The notes beneath the pieces are model-generated. The model had not been told where the DNA came from. It was given only the letters and a program-made list of their open reading frames with translations, and did not search any database. The position numbers and the translations under genes are program-made. From Hysterangium stoloniferum (Eukaryota > Basidiomycota > Agaricomycetes > Hysterangiales > Hysterangiaceae): 64,000 nt of DNA. Below are positions 39,773 through 50,522 of this stretch, piece after piece; positions within the stretch are counted from its first letter, which is position 1, and every line of letters begins with the position of its first letter. Location: contig WHVD01000003.1 of assembly GCA_015178975.1 (NCBI GenBank), forward strand, positions 496,001-560,000, in the 5' to 3' direction.

Positions 39773-41066
39773 CTAACTGTAACAACCTTGAGTAAGTGTA
39801 ATGTATGTGCTTGGCATACTTGTCAAGTAGTAACTACTAGTGTTGCCACTTGGGGGAAAATAATCAATATCTTTCGAATGGAGTAAATGAGGTCGTTTAC
39901 CTGGTCCGTGAATAAATGGATAATGTCCCTTTCGTAGCAGCCTGAGGACATGCTTATAATCCAAAGGCTTTGTATTTCTCTGGAAAACATCAGCTTAACA
40001 AATATCCCCCGAATTGAAATGAGAAGTAATACCTTCGACAATCGATTTAAGTCAAAGTCATGGGTAATCGCCATGTCGGCGGTAGAGCTCTAAAATTGAT
40101 GGTCAGAAACATGTTGGAGGGATATCCGTAAAAACCTACATCAGTCAAATAGCGCAAAATAGCATCAAGGGGGCCACGATACTGACAATGGATGATGGAT
40201 CAGCTAGTGCGATTGCCAAAGCAGCGAGGAACCTACATGGATAGCATCGTCAAGATCTTCAAACTCATCAAAGCCTTGGCGCTCAGTTTGTTCGATATGA
40301 CGATCCAATACCTTAAAACCTCGTATGAAAAGCGTGTTCTTGTTGTTTCTCGGAAAGCTTTGATTGACTTGAAAGTAGCCGATGGAAGACGCGGCTCGTC
40401 CTAAACCATTCTGACTTGTAGGTTTGATCAACTCGAAACTGGAAGTCCGGTTGAATAGTCTGGAAGATCGAGCTTCATCGAAGACTATCAACGAGGATCC
40501 GCCCGCTGTGTAATCACATCCCGTCAAAAATATCAAGTCTTGCAATGCGACATCACGTCCCAAGTCGTTCGCGAATGCGATCCAACTATGGGCATGGGTA
40601 GATAGGTAAGCAGCAAATGCTTCTGGATGAGGAACATCTTCGCAGACGACGTCCTTCTCCGTAATCACCACTGCGCCTGATTTATCAATGCATCTGAATG
40701 AGACTGAACCATCCCTGGATATAATGTGAGCATGTTAAAATATCTGAAAATAGTATAAACCAACCCGAGCTCTTTCAAATCTACTGGATCCGAAACGCCT
40801 GAAGATGCGATGATGCCTTTGGACTGTAGGGTACGTCGTATTTGACTGCGATTGAACGTGAGAGGGATATAATCTTCAGGCTCCCCAAACTCATTGTCTG
40901 GATGCTGAGGGGGAAGGGTAGCATTGAAGAGGCGTACAAAAGCACCAAAGCTAAGATAACCAACGTCGCCAACGCTCGCGTTGGATCCAGTGGTGCCAGG
41001 TTCCCATAGCGGTGTACCACGACCTACAGGAGTAAGTGCCTCCTGATATCGATGGTAATTCGACAT
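39773..41066 (-). CDS. Mushroom-specific protein family member 2 (function unknown)
   Basis: Starts MSNYHRYQEALTPVGRGTPL at 41066. It shares with the gene at 26021 the signature PLWEPG, ASVGDVGYLSFGAFVRLFNA and TLPPQHPDNEFGEPEDYIPL. It also shares VSFRCIDKSGAVVI, DLIFLTGCDYTAG, NTLFIRGFKVLDRHIEQ, and the C-terminal GPLDAILRYLTD joined to STADMAITHDFDLNRLSK. It ends YITLTQGCYS with TAG at 39773-39775, so in this member the family C-terminus is followed by a stop and no extra domain. Five introns, including 40040-40085 and 40715-40764. No known domain; intracellular by appearance. Roughly 350 residues. Confidence 0.7.
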
Positions 41067-42276
41067 GGAATTAGAGGTATAGTGAATGTGGTTAGCTTTG
41101 AAACAGGTGGATGCGAGTCAGGTTAAGTAGGCCTTTACATAAGCATGCCCTGGCGGCTAAAATACCAGGCGAAAGACAGTCATGGTCACAGCATTCGCTG
41201 TGCATGAGACAACAAATAGCGCAACAGAGGTCGCACGTAACCACCTTCCGGTCGCACTACTAAAGTGAGTCAGGAAAGATCATAGCATTGCTCATCCCGC
41301 TGAAAGGCTGTTCTTCAAAGTACTATCCAATGGAAACAATGGGTCTATATGCGGAACTGGAAAAGACAGTCTGTATACAAATGAAGGAACAACTATAGTA
41401 CAGGGTGGTAGGCGTGTAAGTAATAATATTTTCTAAAGACTTTCAAGTGCCATCTAGAATTGGGAGTAATCAGTGTTATTAACAATATTGACACAAATAT
41501 AATAGTAAAGTGGAGGTGAAAGTGACGCCAACAATGCGCAGCTCAGATACCGTTGTAGTATGGCATATCACGACGCAAGAATTTCGAGCGTTCCGCCTGT
41601 ATGATGAATGTATCTTGTCTTCATCGCTGCATCCGCCCTGACATTCCAAAGAAAAGAAAGGAAAAAAGTAAAACAGAAACACCAACCTGTCTCCATAGTG
41701 CGACGTCTACACAGCTCTGTCAGAGTGACTGTCAGCAATATTGTTAAAAGCCAAACAAAATAGCAAGGAAAAGTACAGGCTCAGCTACCGTTGTAGATGT
41801 AGTCATAACGGCTCAACACCAAGGAAGAGCGATCATCCAGTGTGAATATAGTGTCATCCCAGCCAAATTTGTAAAACGATGAGTGTATAATGCGAACTCA
41901 CCTTTTCAATTAGGTCTATGCGCTGTAACAACTGGCGTATGGGCAAGACATGATAGTCATATGAAGAGAGAGCGTCAAAACGAAGGAAAAAATGGCTATT
42001 TATACCAGTTAGACAGTTTCGCGTCCGTTTACTTGGGACTTGGCGGCACTAAACGCCGTTTGGAGAGGCTTTTTATTCATGAGCTTGATCAGGATGTTTC
42101 TATAGCTGACTAGTACGGAATCAAAGTATCGTGATAGCTTGCTCTCAAACATGGACACTACTCTCTGAATTTGACTTGAAAATAGTAGAACATAACAAGT
42201 TGTATAGGGTTGCATAGGCTATATATTGTATGTAAACCTAAGCCATAATTTTGAAGTGCATGGACTGCTGGAGTAT
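41067..42276. other. Gene-poor region (1.2 kb)
   Basis: Between the mushroom-specific gene promoter and the RPL9 stop. No complete gene can be built. The minus strand carries protein-like fragments (see 41543-41885, and SYDYHVLPIRQLLQRIDLIE around 41950) in inconsistent frames, suggesting decayed or rapidly evolving small genes. Confidence 0.4.
41543..41885 (-). repeat. Two tandem copies of a short coding motif ending YNG-stop
   Basis: On the minus strand, one frame ends WDDTIFTLDDRSSLVLSRYD then YIYNGS and TGA (41781-41783). About 240 bp downstream another ends QDTFIIQAERSKFLRRDMPY then YNGI and TGA (41543-41545). The two peptides align over about 24 residues (DT, acidic-Arg-Ser, YNG-stop), and the DNA after both stops also matches (CTGAGC). 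This looks like an ancient tandem duplication of the end of a small gene. Starts and introns could not be fixed, so no CDS is called. Confidence 0.45.
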
Positions 42277-43120
42277 TCATTCTGTGAGAACAGTGGTCTT
42301 CTCCGACACATAGATCTGAAGGGAAGAAATGATGAGAGATTACACCATCACAAAATGGAATACCACATACACCATCCAAGAACTATAAGATGGACCACAT
42401 CGTATGTCAGAAAAAATACGGTGGTAGTAATCATTTGACAGACCTTTCGGATATCCTTGTTCCGGACACGGCAAGAACCCTGGATGGAAGCAGCTGTGAT
42501 ATACAGAGTAAGTTCCAAGAATGGATGTGACGGAACATAAAAGCATACCGGATTGAGAAACATTTTGGATATCATTGCCCTCCAGAATGATCTCGTCCTT
42601 TTGGGCTTTTGATTCGGTAATGGTTACACCATCTAACATGCCGACGTGTCGCACAATCTGAAGGGAGATCTAAACTGACGTGCATTATTCATTGGCATCA
42701 TGTACCAACCTTCTCGCCCAAGAAATTTCGGATCTCCATAGCCTTGCCATCATCTTGAATGATACAATTGATGGGGAAATGGGCATATACCGCCCGCATC
42801 TTGTATATGAAGCCCTGTGATAGAACATTAGTAGCTAGCAAGGTCAACAAACGCATACTTGCCTTCGTTACACCGGTGATCATGTTCTGAATTAAGCTCT
42901 TAATCGTTCGCAAACACGCAACGTGCTTCCTGCCACCTTGCCAGACTGCGAGGAGGACTTTATCCGCTTTGCCCTTAATGAGCTGGATGTCCATGTTAAC
43001 ATGACGGACGTTTTTGACCAATTTTCCTCTTGGTCCCTCGACAGTTATTAACCGGGACTTGATAGATAGAGAGACATTTTCAGGGATAATAAGTTCTTCT
43101 GTCTGGAGGACGTCGCGCAT
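42277..43120 (-). CDS. RPL9: 60S ribosomal protein L9 (uL6)
   Basis: Large-subunit protein near the sarcin-ricin loop and GTPase centre. Starts [20 protein letters not shown] at 43120 and continues [120 protein letters not shown] and [15 protein letters not shown] final exon gives [12 protein letters not shown] with TGA at 42277-42279. The last junction uses donor GGT|GTATGT and a CTTCAG acceptor. The ATG directly follows a TTTATAG acceptor. Confidence 0.94.
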
Positions 43121-43264
43121 CTATAAAATTTGGCATCAGGACTACATCCAATATTGAAAGTTCGCATCCATCATGCTCTAGCAGGTCTCTAGGCTATATC
43201 TTTTTCCAATAGGAGGAATGATAACAAGGAAACATGCATGAACATCGATGAATCGATACTCACT
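43121..43264 (-). other. Probable 5' UTR intron of RPL9
   Basis: On the minus strand a GTGAGTATCG donor (~43263) pairs with a TTTATAG acceptor abutting the RPL9 ATG, giving a ~140-nt leader intron like that of RPL5. The remaining divergent gap to PCF11 (43265-43467) is promoter; a minus-strand open frame there (43189-43383) is probably untranslated leader. Confidence 0.5.
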
Positions 43265-43467
43265 GTTGCTGAGTGTCGGGGGCGTTGAGGACGGCGGTTA
43301 CGATGGTGTGAAACTCTCGGCACAAGTTCGGCAGCGGCAAACCCCAGACAATAGGAACCAAACACGGCCAAACCCTCCCTCATCCTTGCGTTCTACCATC
43401 ATCACCCATCCCCGTTAGTATTGAGACTTAGTGCTCCCAACTCGTAATTTGTGTTCAAGTCGTTGTG

Positions 43468-46031
43468 ATGTCTTTGCACGGTTATTCGGAAACATATGGC
43501 AATGGAGGATCTTTGGGTTATCCTCAGCCCGGTAGTCCTTACCAGTTTCATACTTTTCATCCATCGCTCCACGATTCAAACGCATTTCGACAATTTTATG
43601 CATCTCAACTTGCGACCCTCACCGTTAACTCTAGGCCTATTATCCAGCATCTGTCCATGATTGCTCAGGAAAACACACGCTTATCGAACATTGTTGTGCA
43701 GTGTGTCGAAGCCCATATCCGTAGGGTGAGTTTTGTTGTGCTTATCTGCTGCAGGATCTTTCACTGCAACTCCGTGAGCTGTGGCGCAAGTGCCAAAATA
43801 TTGCGAATTGTATCTAGCTGTCTTCTTAGTTAGTGTAAAAACTATTGGCTGGTCTTGATCAGTGAGGCTAATACCTCCACTGTACGGGGCACTGCCACGC
43901 CTGCCATGTCGGGCTGCAAAAGCAACTCATTGTCTTTTGATTTCTTTTCCTTATTTTTTTTTTCCTTTTTGCTAATATTGCAAGGCGTGACGGATCTGCT
44001 GACTCATGCTTCCATATATGTGTAGGTTGGCCCCAACATCAAATTACCAGCTTGGTATTTGCTGGATGCGATCTCGAAGAATGTTCCTGTTCCCTACGCT
44101 TCTTTATTTGCGCCAATAGTGGCAGATCTCTTTTTTGATAGCTATTATCAAGTTGATCCCATGACACGCAGCAAAATGGAAGAAATGCTTTTAACATGGC
44201 GCGATGGCGGTCAGCACGGTAGAGAGGTTTTTGGAGTGGCAGCACGAGTTGCTATTGAGCATGTGATCTGGCCATCCAGTTCTAGTTCAGTAAGTTGCAT
44301 AGTTTATGAAGTTGCCTGCTCTGTCTCATTTTTGGCAGGCACCCCGGACAATTACTCCACCCAAATTGAGTCCCCCCCAAGTTACTAAAGGGCAGGTTCT
44401 GGCAGATTTAGAAGTGACCTTAGCGCAACAGGAGCGTAAATTGCGCTCGAATCCGTATGATTCGGGCTCTGCGAGTCAAAATATTGAAGTGTTGCAACAG
44501 GTATATAATTTATTAAGATCACATGCGATTATCAGCCATTTAAACTGAGTTTTTACTGTAGCTTCGGACGGTCGTTCAAACAACCTATGTCAAACAACAC
44601 GAACTAGTTGCGATTGATAAGCAATTACGACAAATGTCGCAGGACCTCGCCGCGGTCGATTCTGCCCATCGCCCATCCTACCCTCCTCCATCAGTACCAT
44701 TACCGCTACCACAAGTTGCTTATACTCCGCCCCAGTCAAACTATTCTATACCCTCACTACCTCAGTATTCGCCGCCACCAACAGTAAACTATGCAGTGCA
44801 AGATCATTACTCTTACCCGCAAGCTAGTACTTCTCAAGTCCCTGCTAGCACGTTACCGATTTCTCAGCCTTTGCAGTCGACGTTTCCCAATGTAAATGTT
44901 CCGCCGAGACCAGTCGAGACCTCATCTGCGAATATAACGGATCTCTTCAATTCTTTAGTAAAAGCTGGAATAGTGCCTGCAGCGGCCATTCCGTCAACTA
45001 ATACTTCTGCTGTAGGGACGAGTCATAGTGAGGCGTCCAAGTCTGATACCGTTGAACGAGAGGCAGACTTGGCATATGAACAGAAGATTCTGAGTATGAG
45101 TATCCACTTAAACACCGGCGACATAGCAAAGTACGTCCTTATATTATATCTCGGTCTGCATCAATTGATCACAATGATTCACCAGGCAGCGCTCAGGTGT
45201 AGTTCTGTTTCTGTATGAACACATGCCTCTCCAATGCAAACAATGCGCAATTCGCTTCCCGGAAGGCCCAGCTGGCAAGAAACACATGGAAGATCATCTC
45301 GACATGCATTTCCGTCAGAATCAGAAGGCGAGTCAAAGCATCGGACGTGGTCATAATAGAAGTTGGTTTGTTGGAGCAAATGTATGTTGATACTTTTGCT
45401 ATTTTCCTCTTATGACGCTGATAGACCATGTTATTTAGGATTGGATCGTTGATGTTGGTGTGGATGCTCAAGGCAAACGTCGCACCGATGGATCTAGTGC
45501 GAAGAAGGCTGCGGCTGCAGCTGCAGCTGAACAAGAAGCTAAACTTCGGAATTCTTTTGTCATAGTGCCTCCGGGGGACGAAGCAAAATTGATTCAATGT
45601 CCAATATGCAAAGAGACCTTGAAATCTGAGTTTTTGGAAGATGATGAGGATTGGGCCTGGAAGAACGCTGTGCGTGTTCAAGGTAGAGTAAGTAAGCGGA
45701 AGTTCATGTATGTTCCAAGATACTAACCCACGGTCCCCAGATCTATCACGCAACTTGTCATGCTGAAACATTCACGGCAAATTCGTTAGCTTCACGTCTT
45801 CGCCATGAGGCAGCTGCAGAGCGTAGTCGTTCAGGTACTCCCGACGTGGCTGGTATTCGAACTACACCCCCAAAAACAACCGCTTTGTCAGTCTTAAAAG
45901 ATGTTAAGAGATCGCAGTCACCAGAGACACGATTAAGTGGAACAAAACGTAAAGCTGACGAACTTGACAATGTAAAAATTGAAGGTGACGATACTCCACC
46001 GTCTAAGAAAGTGGCAGTATCAATCAAATAG
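43468..46031 (+). CDS. PCF11: mRNA cleavage and termination factor Pcf11
   Basis: Subunit of cleavage factor IA that binds the Ser2-phosphorylated Pol II CTD and promotes cleavage and termination. Starts MSLHGYSETYGNGGSLGYPQ at 43468. The CTD-interacting domain runs from about residue 35: FRQFYASQLATLTVNSRPII, QHLSMIAQENTRLSNIVVQC, PNIKLPAWYLLDAISKNVPV, LFDSYY-type helix and SKMEEMLLTWRDGG. A Pro/Gln-rich linker follows (~44670-44960). The C-terminus has two zinc fingers: LQCKQCAIRFPEGPAGKKHM..H, and IQCPICKETLKSEF with EDWAWKNAVRVQGRIYHATC. TAG at 46029-46031 after KKVAVSIK. The intron inside the CID (43726-44025) is 300 nt, several times the local norm. Overall about 640 residues. Confidence 0.92.
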
Positions 46032-46175
46032 TATTTGAAACTTGGATTGTATATATATACTGGTTATACCTTATAAATGTTATATAAACCATTCAGAGAC
46101 GGAAAGTCTTCATTATAAAACGTGAAATTACGTAATTTTATTTTCCCTGACTCCACCCCTCACTCGCATATTATT

Positions 46176-48186
46176 ATGGCTGCTAACATGGAGGCCGTTC
46201 AACAACACATACTCAATGTCCTCGAGGCAGACGCTGCTATAAGGGACACTAGGTTACTTATACTTCCTGGCGATACCGTGCCCGCAAAGAGTCAAGACAC
46301 ACAACTTGTTATTCAGGGTGCCTTGAACTCACTGTTAAGCAAAGACGTAACTCGTATTTTTCATAAGAAGAGGGTGTACAAGCTGATACACATTGATCTG
46401 ATTTAGATGGTTTCATATACAATTCAGGAGGAAATTACCCATGTCCTAACAGCGGAAGGTACTCAGATCGCAAAGGAAGGTTCTCATGAAGCTCGTGTTT
46501 GGGCTGCGTTACCTGTCAAAGGGGATGGAACACCACTGAGTAAAAAGGACTTGCAAACAATAGTAGGCGATGATGCAGCCAAGGTTGGCCAAGGCCGTGC
46601 TTTCAAGAATGGATGGATTGGAAAGGATGGTGACGGGCTTGTTAAACTGGTTTGTCATGTATCTTTAGCCGCGAAGTTGCATCTGTCTCATATGAGTTTA
46701 TTATTTTGGGAAGATAACAACGATCGATGATATTACGCAGCGTGAACTTCAAGAGATAGAAAGTACTGGAGCATTAAAGGCCGGCGACAAAGCTCTGGCT
46801 GAGTTGCGGAAACGAAAGCTGGCGGTCCAGAAGTAAGATATGCCATTCGGCGAATTTTATGTTTCTTATTTAATCTCCCAGAAAATTCTTGTGGTTCACT
46901 GTACACAAAGGAGCCAATTTCAGTACAGCGTTGGAAAAACTTGAAACCGACCTCACGGTGGAGATGTTAGCGTCGTAAGTATCTTCTCTTTCACTAAAGC
47001 TATCGACTAACCTATGTCTTAGTGGTGCTTGGAAGACGGCAAGTTACAAGAAATATAATTTCGATGCTGAAGGAGCACCAACAAATGGAGGAGCATTACA
47101 TCCCCTACTTAAAGTACGGGAGGAGTTCCGAAATATATTTTTAGAGATGGGGTATAACCGTTTTTTTTTTCATTTTCTGCAATACCCTAATTGTATAGCA
47201 TATAGTTTCACTGAGATGCCAACCTCAAACTTTGTTGAATCTGGATTTTGGAATTTCGATGCGCTCTTTGTGCCTCAGCAACACCCTGCTCGCGATTTAC
47301 AAGATACTTTCTATCTTTCGGGTTAGTGTTGTATCTTCCACATTATTTGACATGTGCTCACTACCCATCAACAGACCCATCTACATCGTTGGATCCGCCA
47401 TCTGACCTATACGAAAAAGTTTCTACAATTCACACCGTAGGAGGATATGGTTCAACAGGTTATCGAGCACCATTCTCCAAAGCTGAATCCACAAAGTTGC
47501 TGTTACGGACGCATACAACCGCACGTTCCGCTAATCTGCTCTACCAGATCGCCAATCAACCCGGTGGATTCCGGCCCACCAAAATGTTTTCAATTGACCG
47601 GGTTTTCCGAAACGAAACTATGGACGCGACACACCTGGCCGAATTCCACCAAGTCGAAGGTGTGGTCGCAGACCGGAGTTTGACTCTAGGTGATTTAATT
47701 GGTAAGAGCTATTCTGATCTAAATGCGGCCCTGGGATTTCATCTTGCAATTCAAGGCTTTATGCAAACGTTCTTCAGTAAAATGGGTATCAAGGACCTAC
47801 GTTTCAAGCCTGCTTATAACCCTTACACAGAGGTTTCGCCTTTGTTCTTTTCCCTAATTTACATCACTAAGGCCCCTTGGTCCTATGTAGCCTTCCTTAG
47901 AAATTTTTGCATTCCACCCTGCCTTGAACAAATGGGTTGAGATAGGCAATAGTGGCATGTTCCGTCCGGAAATGCTAGAACCATTGGGTCTTCCAAAAGA
48001 CGTGCGAGTGCATGGTTGGGGACTCAGCTTAGAAAGGCCAACCATGATCCGGTAAGTATCACACGATCATTCGTTCATACATGGAGCTTGATTGTGTATA
48101 GATATGGCATCAACAACATCCGGACATTAGTTGGTCACAAGGTATCGATAGAGAGTGTAGAAAAATCAGCAGCCGTAAGGTTCTAA
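46176..48186 (+). CDS. FRS2: Cytoplasmic phenylalanyl-tRNA synthetase alpha subunit
   Basis: Catalytic subunit of the (alpha-beta)2 class II PheRS that charges tRNA-Phe in the cytosol. Starts [20 protein letters not shown] at 46176. The N-terminal winged-helix tRNA-binding part contains [20 protein letters not shown] and VWAALP. The catalytic core has [40 protein letters not shown] and [15 protein letters not shown] (class II motif 1). It continues [40 protein letters not shown] and [20 protein letters not shown] (motif 2), then [20 protein letters not shown] and [20 protein letters not shown] (motif 3 GLSLERPTM). Ends KSAAVRF with TAA at 48184-48186. About nine short introns. Confidence 0.95.
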
Positions 48187-48246
48187 TGTCGCAGTTCGAG
48201 TATACCCAATATATGTTTTTATACAATAGTTTTGATAGTTTTGATT

Positions 48247-48782
48247 TTATGTGCCGTTCTCTCCTGCAAACGCATCAACAGGCACCTCGCCTTGGTGTTG
48301 GGTGAGTGAACCCTTCATTAAATACAAAAAGGGACCTTTGTCAGGCGGAGGGCTGACTTGATACCCGATAGGTAATGTACATCGAGGACAATGGTATCTC
48401 CACTGTCGCTCATGGCCTCCTTCCCTTTGGATTAATATTGGTTGACCCATTGTAGCATTGAGTTTAAAAATCCGTGCTTTTGCAGCGCTTGTATCCTGTG
48501 AACGGACTATGATAGCCTCGTCTGTTTTTCGACGAGGAAGGGCAAACAAGTTGATATCTATGACTAGCTTCTAAAAGCATTAATTTAATACACGGCAGAA
48601 AAACAGAATTTACTCTACCAGATATTCTCCGCATATGCAATAGTATGTTTTAAGAGCAGCTATAGAGGACGCAGTAGGTTTCGCTTGAAAGGCATAGATA
48701 AGCAATCAAACAAACAATCCGTAAGTTAAAGCTCACCATCTGTTGAAGACGAGACTGCTGCGCGAGAAACAACCTTAGGCAT
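48247..48782 (-). CDS. STEEP1 (CXorf56/UPF0428)-like protein
   Basis: Starts MPKVVSRAAVSSSTD at 48782, the same opening as animal STEEP1. After two introns come ALKTYYCICGEYL (a CxC pair), INLFALPRRKTDEAIIVRSQ, GGHERQWRYHCPRCTLPIGY (the family's ERQ.R..C..CGLP(L/I).Y motif with a CxxC) and PFLYLMKGSLTQHQGEVPVD, ending GENGT with TAA at 48247-48249. In animals STEEP1 promotes STING exit from the ER; fungi have no such pathway, so its role here is open. About 140 residues. It converges on the PheRS gene with only 60 bp between stops. Confidence 0.82.
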
Positions 48783-48891
48783 TAGTTAAGTTCCCAGGAC
48801 AAAGCCCACCGTACTTACGTCATTCGGAACGAACACAGGCGTCCCCCACTATGACATTTGCCAAAAAAAGAAATTATTACAAATCTAAACA

Positions 48892-48952
48892 ATCTGAACC
48901 AAACAACACGTCTACAAACACTATCTGAACCAAACAACCAAACAACACGTTG
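48892..48952 (+). repeat. Short direct repeats at the duplication junction
   Basis: ATCTGAACCAAACAACACGT and ATCTGAACCAAACAACCAAA run into a further CCAAACAACACGT, ending exactly where homology to the 35.7-37.2 kb segment begins. Possibly a footprint of the end-joining that inserted the copy. Confidence 0.5.
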
Positions 48953-50431
48953 GATGTCTGACTGTTCGTCCTTCACGTCGTCACAACATTATTAGAATAC
49001 TAACGCAATTATATATGTGGTTTTCACATATAGACACCCTACAACGTGTGCTCGAGGATCTGCGCCCTGTGTAACTTCTTGTCCACAGCGTAGTGTATGT
49101 TCATACTCACCTCGTTCCAGGATAGACCCAAGCTCAAGGAGGAGCAAGGAGCAAGGATCTTCCACGACTAAAAGGGCACCTGTCTCAGTCAGCAGAGGAG
49201 GTGGGTGTCCCCTGAGATGCTTCCTACTCTATTTCCGACTTGTAAATTTCACAGGTACTTACCAATTCTCCTTCTTTTCCGGAAGAACGAGCCCCACACA
49301 GTACTCGTAAAGGTGGTTCATACATCCTGTACCAGCTTGTGGCTGTTAATATTTTTATAGACTCGCAATTTCACCCCTGTCTCAACACCCAGGCTGGTAC
49401 AATCAGATTCTCAACACTCCGAGTAACTCCAATAAACGGAAATGTGCAAGGGCTATAAAAGGCGAAAAGGCTACACCAACAATTGCGCAAAGGCATACAA
49501 CAGAGAAGGCTTCAGTTGAGATAGAAGACCCTACAAACGAAGTTGCTAATGACTCAGAAAACGAACCTCGACGCCGCCGTCGATCCAGGACTGCGAGGTA
49601 TCAAGTAGATAGCGATGACCAAATGGAATGTAGTGGTGAATATCGTCAGAGAAGAATAAAATGCCGGGGTGAAGATCCTTTCCTCAGAGTCAAGCTTTGT
49701 TTCGTCCCGAGGCTTCAACATCGACGGAGAGGACATTGAAGAAGAGAAGCCCAAGATGGTCATGAAAGTCACATCAGAATTTCACGATTTACGATCAGTG
49801 CCTCTGTATAGTAGTAGAACCTTGGCCACCACTGACGGCGGGTGCACGTGCTCCACCTGTCGTTCCAACGTCGACAATTCATAGATTTCCTAGCTTGGCC
49901 CCAAGAGAACCATCACTTACATCATTGCAACTTGCAACGTGAACGTACGCCGCTTTCCTTGCCAGATGCCAGAAATCGATCCCCGACGTAGTGTTACACC
50001 TGCACCATTGCCATCTAGAACTTGCCCCCTGTTCCATTGTTCGATGATACATCAGGTGAGCACGAGCTAGAAGAAGATAATGAAGAAGGTGGGATGTTGG
50101 CATTCAGCCAGGCTCTCAGTTTAATGCGTGATGATCGAGCCGGAAGCGCGGATGAAGATGAAAATGAAGGAAATGGATTCCTGGGGGACACAGATGAGAG
50201 GGGGAGGCCTCTAGCCCAACTCTTCGTGTTCTCTATGCTATACGTGTATCTATCTATGTCCTTCCAAGCTCTTTGAGAATTTCATATTTTCTTGCTTCCC
50301 TGACCTCCCTGAAATCATCGCCTATCATCTCAAAAGTGCTATGCTCCCCTGGTATTGCCCGTAATCGACTTGAATAGTCAAGCATCTGGCTTAGTGGAGC
50401 AATGGGCTTGGATGGAACGCTTGAGACAAAT
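48950..50431 (+). pseudogene. Decayed inverted copy of the 35.7-37.2 kb segment (uncharacterised gene plus MEF2 3' fragment)
   Basis: Matches the minus strand of 37230-35726 from TGGATGTCTGACTGTTCGTC to GGAACGCTTGAGACAAAT. Frame is destroyed at several points. Small deletions change the ACATCTATAGACATC region of exon 1. There is an insertion in the GGAGCAAGGAGCAAGG stretch and a loss of about 15 bases near 49680. A two-base loss falls in ATCAGAATTTCACG (against ATATCAGGGTTTCACG in the parent). The remaining open stretch at 50022-50276 still reads HELEEDNEEGGMLAFSQALS but has lost its stop. The last 151 bases (50281-50431) are the antisense 3' end of MEF2. No promoter is obvious. Confidence 0.85.
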
Positions 50432-50522
50432 CTTATCGATTATCCCATCGTATTTGTAATCACTACCATTTTGGGAATGTCATAGTGGGGAGCGCCAGTG
50501 GTACTTGTCATTCGGCGAGATT

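Noticed and set aside
48892-48952. Short repeats considered as a CRISPR-like or transposon end
   Set aside because: Only two to three copies without regular spacers, no inverted terminal repeats, and eukaryotic context; kept only as a junction repeat.
49554-49772. Minus-strand frame inside the duplicated segment
   Set aside because: Antisense to the pseudogene; no counterpart is kept in the parent copy as a distinct gene.
50022-50276. Remaining open frame in the duplicated copy as a functional truncated gene
   Set aside because: It lacks the first exons, a promoter and the normal stop, and upstream frameshifts separate it from any start.
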